Shown here one piece after another: positions 35,358-47,954 of a stretch of DNA of 64,000 nucleotides (positions are counted from its first letter, which is position 1; the number at the start of each line of letters is the position of its first letter). The DNA is from Mariannaea sp. PMI_226. Lineage: Eukaryota; Ascomycota; Sordariomycetes; Hypocreales; Nectriaceae. The notes beneath the pieces are model-generated. The model was not told the origin of the DNA, ran no database searches, and worked only from the letters and a program-made list of their open reading frames with translations. The stretch spans positions 1,116,001 through 1,180,000 of the forward strand of contig JANFOG010000007.1 in NCBI GenBank assembly GCA_024336345.1, written 5' to 3'. Both the position numbers and the translations under genes were made by a program.

Positions 35358-37954
35358 TCAAGGTATTTCTATTTTCATCTCCAGCACACCATGTTTCAAC
35401 TCGCCAGATTGGCCACCAACCACTTGCACTTTGGCATCTGATTCGAACTTTCCCTCCAAAATAGATACCTTAACGAAATTACTTTCAAACTTGATAGAGA
35501 TCTTCGCTTGTATCTCTCCAATGTTCTCATGGTCGGGAATCTCCACAATCTCATTCATGTTTTCCGCTGGGTTGATAACAATGGTCACTCCTTCGGCCCA
35601 TGGGTAAGTAATTTTCTCCTTAGATAAGTCCGGATGACCGAGAACTACGGCCCTTCCTGGTCTCAATAGAACTGGCAAGCTAAAGAAATCATGCCGTTCC
35701 GTGACATATCCCGGGCCTTCTCTGATCTTTTCGTCAAGGAGGCCGTACCATTTACCTTTCGGAATGTAGTATGTCACGTCGCCTTCCGTGTTGAAAACCG
35801 GCGCCACCAATAAAGACTCGCCGAGGAAATACTGTGCGTCCAAATACCAGGCCGTAGGGTCCATTGGAAACTCTAGTAGTGAGCTGCGAAGCATGGGAAT
35901 ACCTGTGCGATGTGTCGCGAGGGCCTGTGCGTAGAGATAGGGCATCAACCTGTGTTTCCACGATACGAAGTGACTGAGGACACGCGATGCTTCCTCTGTA
36001 GGATCGACCAGCCAGGGAACTCGAAATGAGCCACTACCATGAAGTCGTGAGTGCGATGAGAAGAGACCGAAAGCGACCCATCTCTTGAACAGGGCCGGAT
36101 TTGGATTGCCTTCAAACCCTCCAATGTCGTGTGCCCAGTAGCCGAAGCCACTCATTGCCAAGGAGAGACCGCCACGCAGGGTCTCGGCCATAGCAGGAAA
36201 GGTAGAGTAAGGATCGCCTCCCCAATGAACAGGGAACCTCTGCGATATGTTAGCGCACGTGGCCATATTTTGCTAGACGTTGGACGTCATGTTACCTGAC
36301 ATCCCGCGGTCGCTGACCGCGCGAAGAGGGCGGCATTGTTCTTGCCGAACGACTGTTCAAGTACTTCAAAGGTAACCTTATTGTACAAATAAGCATAGTA
36401 GTTGTGCATCTTATGAGGATCAGAGCCGTCGAAGTATACAGTATCTCCAGTAGGGATACGTTCTCCAAAGTCCGTCTTGAACGAATCTACTCCCATATCG
36501 AGCAACCCTTTCAGCCTAGACTGATACCACCTACATGCTTCTGGGTTGGTAAAGTCGACAAATGCCATGCCAGCTTGCTAAGAAAAAGTTAGAGATAAGA
36601 CAAGGCTGTGAGAGCTTTGAAGATAGGTGGATCGAGATAAACTTACCCAGAAGTCGTACTGCCAGACACTGCCATCACTACGGGTAACAAAGTAGCCCTT
36701 CTCAGCACCCTCATCGAAGAGCTTGCTCTCTTGTGCAATATAAGGATTAATCCAAACGCATACCTGACCAGCGATGTGAGTTGGTATTCAAGCAAAAAAG
36801 CAAAATTTGGCTTACATGCTGGCCTCTGTCCTTCAGCCGCTTCAACTGTCCAGCAGCGTCTGGGAAGAATTCTTGATCAAACTCGAAGTCGCACCATTGA
36901 AAACCTCTCATCCAGAAGCAATCATAGTGGAATACGGATACGGGAATGTCTCTCTCCTTCATGCCATCGAGAAAGATGTTCACCGTGTCCTCATCATAGT
37001 CGGTAGTAAAGCTAGTCGTCAACCAGAGGCCAAATGTCCAGGCAGGAGGCAATGCAGGCCGACCTGTGATGAGGCTGTACTTTACTAAGATGTCCTTCGG
37101 GCTCGGGCCATAGATAAGATAAATGGACATCGATTCACCGGGAACAGCGATGTTAATACGTGTTGTTCGCTCAGATTGAATCTCCAGGGAAACGAGACTT
37201 GAGGTGGGGATGAAGACGCCATAACCCGCAGAACTCAGGAAAAATGGAATATTCTTGTACGTCAGCTCCGAGCCGGTACCTCCATCATCATTCCATAGAT
37301 CCACGGACTGGCCGTTTTTGACAAATGGGCCAAAGCGCTCTCCCAGCCCATAAATCTTCTCTCCCACACTCAGAGATAGCTGGTATGTAGTCCATCGCTC
37401 CCCTTTGCTTGGGTCTGTATAGTTTGCCTTTGGATGGAGAGCTGTAGTGTTCTGTTTAACGTAGCCAATAGAGCGCCAACCAAGTGATGTGATTGTTTGT
37501 GAATCGTGAGTAAAGTCGAGGCTGAAGCTCTTGGGCGCCGTGTTTACGGATGCCTCGAGGTCACCGATGGAGAGTTTCAACTCGTTATCGGCCTTGGAAG
37601 TCTTGACAGCTGTCGTGTGAGTTGGCTGGCCCGCCGGAAAGAGGTCAAAATGAGGCCCTACACAGACGCTCCTCTGGCCCTTCCAATGGGTTGACGAGAG
37701 GTAGAAAACATCGTCGAATGGTGAGCTTAGATGATGTGTTAAGGTAGGGTTGTTCAAGGTATCGCCGCGATGGTTGATGGGCTTAGAACACTTCGTGGGT
37801 CATTAGTACCAATGTTTTGAGGTGCAATATTGACGGCACTTACAGTGACAAAGTGTAGATGTCCTTCCTTGGCCTCAGCCTTGACAACCTCGACCGCCCA
37901 ATCAATGATAGTGTCTGGCGCAGGGTGCCAGCAGCCATGTGAAAATTTGACCAT
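35358..37954 (-). CDS. Alpha-xylosidase, glycoside hydrolase family 31
   Basis: GH31 enzyme in five exons. Exon 1 starts MVKFSHGCWHPAPD with no signal peptide, so it is probably intracellular. The joins are HFVT-PINHRGDTL, RGQH-VCVWINPYIAQ, YDFW-QAGMAFVDF and AGCQ-RFPVHWGGD. Sub-family features place it with YicI-like alpha-xylosidases rather than alpha-glucosidases: FHYDCFWMRGFQWCDFEFD, the nucleophile Asp in FKTDFGERIP, and the acid/base Asp of HWGGD. The N-terminal beta-sandwich contains GLGERFGPFVKNGQ. Alpha-xylosidases remove alpha-1,6-linked xylose from xyloglucan oligosaccharides such as isoprimeverose. It is divergent from a sugar transporter about 770 bp away, which fits uptake of the oligosaccharide followed by cytosolic cleavage. 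Confidence 0.93.
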
Positions 37955-38720
37955 AGTCTACAGCAGTATGCTCGATGCCAGTGCATTTACAGAATTGGAA
38001 CCTATGGTAGGGATACATGAGGCAATATATCGCGTTGCTACTGTAATTTCATTCATGACAAAGTCTAATCATTCGGCTGAAGTCATGACTGGGACTTGAG
38101 AGTGGAACTTTGGTGGAGGCTCTCACATTGTTCAGCTCCAATCACTTCTTCAGTTCCGAAATTACCTCGTCACGACACAACGATGAAGTCATGTGAGGAG
38201 AAACTCTTGGGAAATAAGCTGTTCAGCCCGCTTGATAAATCCTTGTTCTGGATCTGCCCCCACGCGGTGAGGGGTAGAGATAGTCAATAGGCAGCGTAGA
38301 GGCTGTCCAGTTGGGTGCTTCTGGGAAAATAGGCTGAATTCGAAAATGCCGGCCCCCATATTTTCGCTGAAGTTAGACGAGCTTAGTACCGGTAGTCGGG
38401 CTTCCACATTCTTTTGTTCTGATACAATCCACGAAACTCGCTAGGAAGCCATTTACCCGGTTCCCCGGCGGAGACTCCGACTTCTTACAGATTCGGTCAG
38501 ACGTGCCGGGTTCGGGAATTGTGCCCTAAAGTGCGGAAGAGTATCTCATCCACCGATTGGCTAGGAGAGAGAAACGACACCGCTAGTTAGCAATTTCGCA
38601 GCTACTGATTGATGCGCTTGAAGACTGGCATTCGACCTATTAGAGGACTATAAAGTTCTAGCTTCAACATGAACCTCAGGGTGACATATCATCAAGTGTT
38701 TCTGAATTGTATTCATCGTG
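37955..38720. promoter_or_regulatory. Shared promoter, alpha-xylosidase and sugar transporter
   Basis: Divergent non-coding region. A GGCTAG motif at 38559-38564 fits the degenerate XlnR consensus GGCTAR and is the only such candidate noticed. Two GC-rich stretches with CGG/CCG triplets lie near 38440-38520. Confidence 0.45.
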
Positions 38721-40570
38721 ATGTCTAGCAAACAATCGGTGAATTGGTATACGTGGGGATGTTCAACTTTTGCAGCAGTAAGTTTCCTCCCACTCCTTTC
38801 GTCTCTTGTTCCGATATCGTTACAGCTTTCAGCCTGCTGACCCTGAAGTTATACAGGTCGGATCGTTGCTGTATGTTTGTCACAATTTTATCCTCAACTC
38901 TTCCCTGCTTTGACTAACCAGGGAATATGGAAAGATATGGCATCGATTCAGGCATCATAACTACTGTCATAGCACAGCAACATTTCGTGGACTATTTTGA
39001 TCCATTCACACCAAGCATCAAAGGCGCTGTTGTCAGTACTTTCAGTGCCGGAGCCGTCTTTGGCGTCTTCTTCTCCGGATGGAGCGCAGACGCTCTCAGT
39101 CGCAAGAAGACTATTGCCATTGCCGCGGTCATAGCTTTGATTGCTGGTATAATTCAAGCTTCTTCAGTTCACATCGGCATGCTCATCGCTGGAAGAGTAG
39201 TCGGAGGCTTTGCTGTGGGAATGATGAATATGACCATCCCTATTTATAACTCTGAAATTGCCCCTCCCAGAAGGAGGGGTATGATTGCGGGTCTGCATGC
39301 CCAGTTCGTTGGATTTGGCTTCGCAGCTGCGAATGTGAGTGGCGATTCCCTTTGCTATCATACGTGCGTTTCGTGGACTGATAACCAACAGTGGGTTGGA
39401 TTCGGGTGTTCTTTCGCGTCGGGGCAGTTCCAGTGGCGGTTCCCTCTCGCTTTTCAATGTTTACCGGCCCTGGTAGTTCTCTTCGGAATCTATTTCTTAC
39501 CGTATTCACCCCGTTGGCTTCTAGAGAAGGACCGGGACGATGAGGCGCTTGTTGTGATCAGACGCCTCCACGGTAATATTGGATATGACGAAAGCTTCTT
39601 CCTTGCCGAATATAACCAAATGCGAGAGCAGATCCAATTCGAGAAGTCGGTTGGTAATGCTGGGTGGCGTGAAGTGTTTAGGACTTCTGGCAACAGGAAG
39701 AGGATCCTTCTTGGCGTGCTTGTACAGGTTTTTACACAGCTGAGTGGCATCAATGTGGTCAATTATTACCAAACAGACCTGTATAAGAGTTTAGGCATGG
39801 GCGGCCATTTGCCTACGCTGCTTGCTGGGTAGGTTAAAATTTACGCAGTCGGTTTTTACTTCACTAATCTGTCCGCCTAATAGTATCTACGGCCTTGTTG
39901 GCCCACTCGCCAATCTTATTTGTCTGTATTATGTTGACAGCTGGGGTCGTCGAAGAACTCTCTGGATCACCGGTTTACTCATGGCCATGGATATAGGTTT
40001 TGTGATGGGACTGTCGGGTGGGTATGGCTCATCCAACAATATGGTTGCAAAAGGCTTCACAATCGCCTTCATTTTCTGCTTCACTGCGATGTAAGTACTA
40101 GGGCTCGTTGGGCATGTCCGGCTTATACACTGATAACTTGACCGTCTAGATACTCACTTGGATACAACTCTATCCACTACATCTATGTCCCAGAAATTAT
40201 GACAATGGCTGTGCGAGCCAAGGTAAAGTTACCCCCGACATCGAAAAATTTGCATTGACTAACTTCACGATAGGGGACCGCCATTTCTGTTGTGTCCAAT
40301 GTTCTCATCAATATTCTATTCAACCAAGTGTCACCAATTGCATTCAAAAATGTCGGATACAAATACTATTCTCTTTTTATCTGCACAAACCTTCTTGGCG
40401 CCATTACCGTTTTCTTGCTATTTCCTGAAACTAAGGGCAAAACATTGGAAGAGATCGGGAGGATATTCGGTGATGAGGTCATTGTTGCTGAACTCGACAA
40501 GGTACAGGAGAAGATTTCGGATCACGTTGAAGGATCTGGTCGGCTAGAAGATGACAATGAACGAAAATGA
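38721..40570 (+). CDS. MFS sugar transporter
   Basis: Twelve-helix sugar porter of the MFS. Exon 1 (38721-38777) is followed by a 14-base microexon (38857-38870) and exon 3 from 38935. Together they read TFAAVGSLLYGIDSGIITTVIAQQHF, the family's TM1 signature. Later motifs include SRKKTIAI (loop 2-3), GRVVGGFAVGMMNMTIPIYNSEIAPPRRRGMIAG, PYSPRWL, QLSGINVVNYY, DSWGRRRTL and PETKGKTLEEI near the C-terminus. Further introns lie near 39335-39391, 39830-39884, 40091-40149 and 40222-40273. The QLSGIN and PETKG motifs are typical of hexose or disaccharide carriers. Its partner alpha-xylosidase gene suggests a xylose-containing oligosaccharide as substrate; this is inference. Confidence 0.92.
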
Positions 40571-43220
40571 AATATGGACCAGATCGTAAGCGGAGGCTAT
40601 CTAGATTCAATCAAGGATTATAGGAGAGCCACGGCCAGTTTCAAGCCAATCCATCTCTCTACAGGTTGCAGTTTAGGAACTGACAAAGGGCCGAGGATTT
40701 AGAAATCGGGGATCAAGGAATTCATAATAAGGTCTTGCACTGCAAATGTGTAAGATTGTAAAGATATGCCTTGGTTGTGATTAAGTGACACCTGAGTACT
40801 ACTATGACGATGGAAGACGAAATGAAGAGAGGCAGTAATACTTGTAGCCATCAGACTAAGATAGTCAACTGCACTGAGGGTTATCCCAAAGCCTGTTAAT
40901 TAAGAAATTTATGAGTTACGAGATTAGGGAACTTATTTTCTTTGAATATTTCTTGGAGGTACATGATTCGTTTGTAAGCAGAGTGATACAAGTGGTTTAT
41001 ATGGGATGTGGGCAATAGATCTGTTTGGGTTACGCACTGCTTGTAACTACAGGATCTTGAGAGGCATTTGGTCTTTCATTAAATAGGAAAGTTTTTCGAC
41101 TAGAAATGCTAGCCCTAGGAACCAAATTGTTGGTTCAAGGGAGAGTAGGCCCTGGATCATGCGGAGATGAATGGTTTAGCTTTTTACGTATTGGGAGACT
41201 TCCGGAGGGAATGAAGGTCTTCAAGCAACATATGGATAAGTACTCAATAGATGAATTTCTTCCTAATATAGAAATAAATACACCTATTATTTATATCTCC
41301 AGGAGATGAGAACTTCTAGTTTCTAAGAGAAATAGCATGCTACTGAGCAGCACAAATCTTCGAATTTAGTCTCGGACTCAAATAATGAACCCATGCCCAA
41401 ACAAGCGAGGTTCCCATATTGAGAGCGAATTAGGACTATTCCAAAGCAAGCAGACAATGCTAGATCCTGATTATTCTAGTGGCTACTATTGAAAGGTAGT
41501 TTGTTGAGAGCAAATCCTATCGGAAAACTACCCACAGGCAGATTCGTGATGTCGAAAACAGTCGAGAACCAGGTCATGGTAGAAGGGTCGTACCGTAAAT
41601 CCGGAAGGAAAGAGAAGCAGGGACTCAAATTATACAAGAATAAAGGGAAGCATCTAGTTAAATAGTCTTTCGAGCCATACAGCATTTAGCAAGTCAATGT
41701 AAAGCAAAGCAACATATATTGAATGTGACGACGATGTCTTGTGTGCCAATGTTTTGCAGTTGTTTTGTAAGGCTGTCGACCAACTGTGCGAGCACATTGA
41801 AATGCAGCAAGCAGGTCAAATGCTAATCAACACCAACACAGTATTTATTACATAGAGCAGTAACGCCGATGTTGTAGGTAACGAGAAGTTGATCCAAGTT
41901 TTGCCAGAAAAGTTATCTCTCAGTGAGGTATAACGCTCCTGGAAATAGAACATATTCATCCAAATTGGCTTCAATCAAATAGGTTCAAAGTCAATCACGT
42001 CTTTACTAGGATAAAGATATTTCACAACGCTCTTTATAATTTTTCCTCCTGCCCCCGATCAGCGAAGGGAGGTAATCTTCAAGGCATTAAGAATTCCTAA
42101 GGTACTCTTCATCCTCATCTTGAACTTTTAGTTGAAGGAAGTCTGCTGTACTGGGAATTTGAGCCACAGTAAACTGCGACTGCAGAGGCTCGCGGTCTCT
42201 AATAATGACAGTTTGGCTAGTTAACCGAGTGGTTTATAAAAATGCTGCAAGGATTCATGTATGTAAATGCAATAATAGTCAGATATTGAAGTTTTTCCAC
42301 CGAAAAATCGCCCATTAATGCCGATATTACGTTGTATCTTATACTTTCGATCACAAGTGTCACATATTCACCAGAGAGATGCTGCGCGTTTGCAACCACA
42401 AGATGTAGCACCATAACTAAATAAAGTGCAAGATCAAAGCATGATCCCTCACACAGTCACCGTCGAGATCCCTCTCATGACAGGCGCGTGGCGGCTCTTA
42501 CCAGATGATTACGAATGTAATCTAACTCGGCGGCCCTCCTATTCTTGGCGTTTTTGAGCTGGCTTGGTGAGGGCGATGTCCACATATAATCCCCATTGGG
42601 ACAAAAGGACGTGCCGGGCTGGGAGCGTTTGGGCCGATGGTTGACTTCGAAGGCTTCTTTGGGATAGGGAAAGATTTTGGGGTCCCGAAGGAATCTTGGT
42701 TCTCTTATTTTTGCTAGAAGGGCAGATAGTGCTGAGCCACGATGATGAGGGTCTTTGGTCTAAGAAACCAAAAAACCAAAGCTGATACTGTTGGAGCTCG
42801 TCGAGATGGAGGCTGAGACTTCATATAGGCAGGATCAATAGAATCGAATTTATCACGCAGATTTCGCGACCGTGCAATTTGTGAGCTGAATATGAAGTCA
42901 GGGAAATGGTCGAAGAGTAACCTTCAGGCCATCTGTCTTCTTCGGGGGCCAGATACTCAATCACCTCATTACGCAACGATAGCAAGTTAGGCTTTCTTAG
43001 CAAAATGATGCATTTGGATTCATTCACATGCTATTTGATTGATCCTTGGCAATGAAGCTCGGAAGCTCGCTTGGAGACATGCTTTGGTTTGGTTTGCCCT
43101 CTCTGAAAGAGGCAAATATTCCCAACCCCTCTTCGTGCTATCGAGCCTGTTGGTTGTTTTGAAGGCGGGCTGCCTCTGAAAGACTTCCCAGGCCCCCACA
43201 AAGCCGAGAACAGTATACAA

Positions 43221-43257
43221 GCTAAGATGCGCTAAGATGCGCTAAGATGCGCTAAGA
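43221..43257. repeat. Tandem 10-bp repeat GCTAAGATGC
   Basis: Three perfect copies and most of a fourth occur in a row, followed by a related GGTAAGATGC. It is a short minisatellite in non-coding DNA. Confidence 0.85.
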
Positions 43258-44172
43258 TTCAGTAAGGTAAGATGCCCCTATTGAGAGATTATAACCCCAC
43301 CTCCGTTCTTATGAGCATGAGGGTTGTAACTTAGGAAAAGCTGTGGACGTATATCTAGAGCGGAATATATACTACTACGAAACAAGTAAAATTTATGGCT
43401 AGAGTTTTGCAGAATCAAACGTGGAATGTCACTATGCGATGATGCTTATACGAAAAATGCTATGGCCGTGGCGATGAGCACTGTTTGATCTGCGACTGTA
43501 GAGCAGTGACACATAGGTAGTTAGGTAAGTCCAAGATAGTTATGGAAATTGGAAATAAAGACCTCATTAAATGCTGTAGAGATTGACAAGTCACCTACAA
43601 CCCTCGTTTCCCTATCCTAACCCTCTTCTTTTCCACAACCGACCGGATGAGGCCTAAACCATTCTATACAAACTGATACACAAGCAGCTATAATCCGTTT
43701 ACAGACTACTCCTAGCCTTAAAGCTACTATGCAAGATAGAATCATTGGCATTTATGGTCTGTATTCAGCTGTCAGTATGACAGTCGCAAGCAACCGAATT
43801 ATGCACCACTGTTGCCGGTCATAATGACTCTGCATCCATCCACGCCCCTAAGTCAAATGGCACAATAATTGGCTAATCAAGAGACTGAAACATGGTTCAT
43901 CACTTGGGAATTAATCAGACTACATTTAAACGGCGACATCGCCGAACTCTGGAAGGCGAGAAGATCAAATCAAGAGTGTCTAATGACAGGAGAGGTGGCC
44001 CTGGAAGTTCTCTGCCTTTAAGCTGCGATGACCAATTGGCGGTTTAAATATATCACTGATAGTCAGTGGCCAAAGGGGGAACACCTAAGCTCGGTTGACT
44101 CCTAGTTGGGCAAAGACAGTACGATGAGTAGGTCCAGTGGATTGGCCTCGCAGTACGTGGGTGTATTGAAAA

Positions 44173-44571
44173 TCATACATAGCTGGCCAAATGTAAAGGA
44201 AAGGGATTAATGGCTAAAAGAATTCGTTCATAATCCCGGGACTCGTTTACGAATCGTGTCGCTCTTTGGTTATCAGTCACCTGAAACTTGTGTTGCAAAA
44301 GGCCCAACTTCGTTCCTCCTGACGAAAGTACCACAAGATCGGCTGTTCCTCGCGCGCTAGGGTCCCAATTATCTGAGTACGCCTGCAGATTTTCACTGTT
44401 TATGCAAACGAAACCAAGATGTATGAGACGGGGGCCGGCAATAACGGCATGTGGGGAAGTTCTCGACGGAGCGTGTTCAAATCTAGACACTATGGCCATT
44501 TGTCGACATCTAGTTGGGCCCCGCCCGGCAAGGCGGCACACCCTCATGCGGCGTTGATAATCGCTTACCAT
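44173..44571 (-). CDS. Hypothetical protein, weak support
   Basis: A 132-codon frame from an ATG at 44571. It contains a fairly protein-like middle (RLIHLGFVCINSENLQAYSDNW) but no signal peptide, membrane segment or family motif I recognise. No intron or promoter support is visible. It lies isolated within 5.4 kb of otherwise non-coding DNA. It may be a chance frame or part of a decayed gene. Confidence 0.2.
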   Translation of the reverse strand: MVSDYQRRMRVCRLAGRGPTRCRQMAIVSRFEHAPSRTSPHAVIAGPRLIHLGFVCINSENLQAYSDNWDPSARGTADLVVLSSGGTKLGLLQHKFQVTDNQRATRFVNESRDYERILLAINPFPLHLASYV

Positions 44572-45851
44572 TAAGATATCTCTAGGAGTGTAGTCACTAC
44601 AACCTACAATCTCTCAGGCATACGAGCGTGAGGGCGGTCTTTCTAGCACTGAACTTAAATGATTAGTACCTGTAGCTGGGGAGTAGTCTTTGAAACGAAG
44701 ATAATTTGGAATGATTCATGCCGAGAGAAACTGAGTCTGAAAGAGCCCTCAGGCAACTAACTTCAACGAGCAATATGCATACACACTGTTCTTAGAAAAA
44801 TTCCTCCAGGGTTAACATTTAAGTAAAAAAAGGGGGGGTTGTTTTTACACAGACTGCTTAACCCTAGGAAACCCTAAGTAAGGAACTATCGAACAATGTA
44901 TATCTCTCAATGTTGTGTTAAGGCTGATTGGGTAAATGACGTTGGTTCGGAAATTCAGCAGAAGCTAGGCACAAACTAGGTCCGATCCGAGAATCATCTC
45001 CTAGCCCCTGGATTCCAAAGTGATGGTCGGCGTTATAATGGCCAAAAAAAGAGGAAGCTGTATTGTCTCATCTATCGCAGCGAGTTAGGAAACCACCCAT
45101 CTATGGCAATGTGCGAGATACTAGTAGACAATGAAACGACCCAAAGCTTCTTTTCTTGAAGATGAAGATAAGGTTCTATGATACACAGAATTGGTTTCAT
45201 CAAGATGCGGCGGACTCTATCTTGGAAGAGGTTAGAATATCAACTACAACTAGTGCCTGGGTCTACGTAAATCGGTCATGCCATAGTATGGAGGCAGAGG
45301 AGTGAGGGGCGTCTCTAACGGCACCAAGGCGCGGACCTCGCTGGGTCGGTTAAATTGGTCTTATTTCTGTTTCTTGGATAGTAGGATAGTCAATGGCTTG
45401 GCCAAAGAGGACCCAAGGACCCCCAGACCGGTCGCAACGCAACAGAGATGTTTACCAGAGTCTAACACCATCATTTACACGAGTTCATCAGCCAATTATA
45501 ACAATGTTCCTAGATCTTTTGTTTTAGTGCTGGTGTTACAAGCCCCGCGTATCGTATCCGATCATATGCTAGTATTTCTTTAGCTCATTTCGTAGCATAG
45601 AAGCTCTACACAAACGGAGGGAGGGATTGCCTACCCGCCTTCCTCCTTAGATACACGAGAACTAGTACAACCACCAATACTAGTTTGGAGTATTCTAACA
45701 TACTATCACAAACGATACTGCAATTGGGATGTAATATTCGAGACTCGGGAACTTTGGACCTGAGCCCGGGGTTTTCAACCAAGGAGGATCATCAGAAGAG
45801 CAGAGACTAGTAAGGACGCAAATAAAACCTGTTCTTTACTTCCATCTATGG

Positions 45852-45860
45852 GCGGTATAT
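45852..45860 (+). promoter_or_regulatory. TATA box of secreted-protein gene
   Basis: TATATATAA lies about 100 bp upstream of the ATG at 45960 and is followed by a CT-rich leader, a textbook fungal core promoter. Confidence 0.6.
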
Positions 45861-45959
45861 ATAAGGGCCCTATTCTCCCTTTCTCTCCTACCTCTATCAT
45901 CAGGACTCAGAGCTTATTTTCCTGCATCTCTATCCACATCATATCAACTACCTAATACA

Positions 45960-46410
45960 ATGTATTTCAAGAACTCTTTGCTTCCTCTGCTTACTGTCGC
46001 CTTTTCGGTGACGCTAACGAGCGCCCTCCAAATCAACGTTTACTCTGATGGCAACTGCGGGCAATACATGGGAACTTACTATCCCGGGGATTGCGATTCA
46101 ATTCCGCAGGATGTTGGTAGTTGGTTGATTGTCTGCGAAAATGGCGACGCATGCACGCAAATTGTGTTCTTTACCTCCGACGGCGGGGGCTGTGCCGGCC
46201 AATATGCCAAAACTGCGCTCCAATGCGGCTGCAACGCCGATCCTTGGAATGGCAGTCAATCTAGGGAATGCAACCCTACCTATGGCTTGGGTGTTAACTA
46301 CTGGGGTCTGAGACTCGTCGACGACAGTAAGGGCCAACAGAGATATAGCCAATCCATCTACACGTATTTGCTAACAATCACATTTAGACGATACACCCGG
46401 CAAGCATTGA
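45960..46410 (+). CDS. Small secreted cysteine-rich protein
   Basis: About 130 residues in two exons (45960-46326 and 46388-46410). A GCTAAC branch site and TTTAG acceptor support the intron. Splicing replaces a long read-through with a short end, DDNDTPGKH. The signal peptide is MYFKNSLLPLLTVAFSVTLTSA. The mature part begins LQINVYSDGNCGQYMG and has eight cysteines, enough for four disulfides. It is rich in Gly, Asp and aromatic residues. No catalytic motif is evident. The pattern fits the broad class of fungal small secreted proteins, some of which act on hosts or competitors. I do not recognise a named family. A strong TATA box suggests high or inducible expression. Confidence 0.75.
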
Positions 46411-47954
46411 ATGAAGAGAAGTGCGAGTGGAGCTACTTAGCTCGGGGTTGGTCGTTAAGGGAGATTTTCTTTTGTGCACGAGCTTCTATTAGTTGTTTTT
46501 TTGCCCGACGGTTTTTCAACTAGGCAGTTGGCCTGTCCTGTTATGCTGTAACTTACACGAGACCTTACCCGAAAACTCATTCTCCAATTATAGCATGAGG
46601 AAGTAGTTACCGAAGAAAAAGACCTTGACAATTTTTGAATCTATTATTAGCGTTAGTTTCAGCTGCTACGGTAAGGCGAAGTCGGTGAGCGATCAATACC
46701 AAGCCAGTCTGCGCGGCGCTTGCCTGAGGAGCAGGGCAAGGCAAGGAGGACGTTCTGGCAGAACTCCCAAGTGTTCCAGCATGAGGCTCCATGATAGATA
46801 TTCTAACAGCCTCCCAGAATCGCTAGCCTAAATTCATGATATTGAACATGTCTGTATCATCTAAAGTCTAGAAAAAAAAAGCATGTATATATTTCGGTGA
46901 AACATGGAGCGGTAGCACATTGAAATTGAATATATCTACCACAAGTCAAACTTCAACAGGTCGTAGTTGCTTAGTACTGACAGATCGTAGTGAAAAACAA
47001 TGGTTTCACGCTTAGAACTTTGAGTTAAAAACTAAATATAGCTTCTAGCTACAAATGCCGAGGCTCAAGTGCCCGAGTCTCTGATAACATGACCAATTGG
47101 TAATTTGGAAGTACTCTAATCCTGACCAAGAAACAGCATAGCCATCCCGTGGTGGGTGTGAGTTTATGAGATCTAGAAGAGAGAACATGCTTTCTTTGAG
47201 ATTGGTAGATCTTGCCAAGGCCGGGGAAATTAGGACGACGTCCTTAAATGAATGTGGCGTGGAGTATTTCAATCTCGTGAGCGTTCTCGGCTCCCATCAC
47301 ACCCGCTTCGTGTCGTCTTCGATCACCTAAGAAATCCTTTGTATAGCCATGAGTCATAAGTGAGGCAATATCCAGACATGCTACTGAGCAAAACGGATTG
47401 GTTTTGCTGTGATGTTTTTCTCCCTGTGTCTTGAACAGATATATGATAACGTGTCATTCAGGATGTCATTCAGGATGCATATCTGGATTGGTACATTATA
47501 TGTCATTCACATAAATATCCTTTTGCCAAGGTTTTACAGTCTCTGTAGTTTCAATGTGGTTTAATAACGTAAGATAGGGGATAATCGCTTTCTTTACTTG
47601 CGCCAAATCTTAAAATCGCGATCGAATGTCAAAGAGCGATAGAATGGGATTGGAGGTGTTAGAAGAACCTTTAGCAATTGATGTCTCTCAACCTGCACGA
47701 GTGAGTTTTTTTTTTTTTTTGGTAAGGTGAGACTTAGATTACATCAATACAATCTGGTCTTGCTTGTTGCCCACACTCCATGGGGACTGAGAAACCGCTA
47801 ATCAAGAATGAACATAGTCACACCCAATATCCAACCTGTGTCACTATCAATAGCTAGCCTGTGCCTCAGCTTCTTTCTCTCAATTCCGACACTTACGTTC
47901 TGGAGGAGAGGTTTCACAACAATAACCGCCACGTAGAAGATAGACCACAAAGAA
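46411..47954. other. Intergenic, 1.5 kb
   Basis: Convergent 3' flanks, no gene recognised. A 12-base unit GTCATTCAGGAT occurs twice in tandem near 47452-47475, and there is a long T run near 47707. Confidence 0.45.

Larger units (their letters stand above)
40571..45959. other. Gene-poor 5.4-kb region
   Basis: No gene with a recognisable domain. A minus-strand ATG-started stretch of 132 codons at 44173-44571 is the best open frame but has no known motif. A tandem decamer repeat lies at 43221-43257. The last 110 bp form the promoter of the next gene. Confidence 0.4.

Noticed and set aside
43600..44880. CCTAACCC- and AACCCTA-like pieces suggesting telomeric DNA
   Set aside because: Single scattered copies only, with no tandem TTAGGG array.
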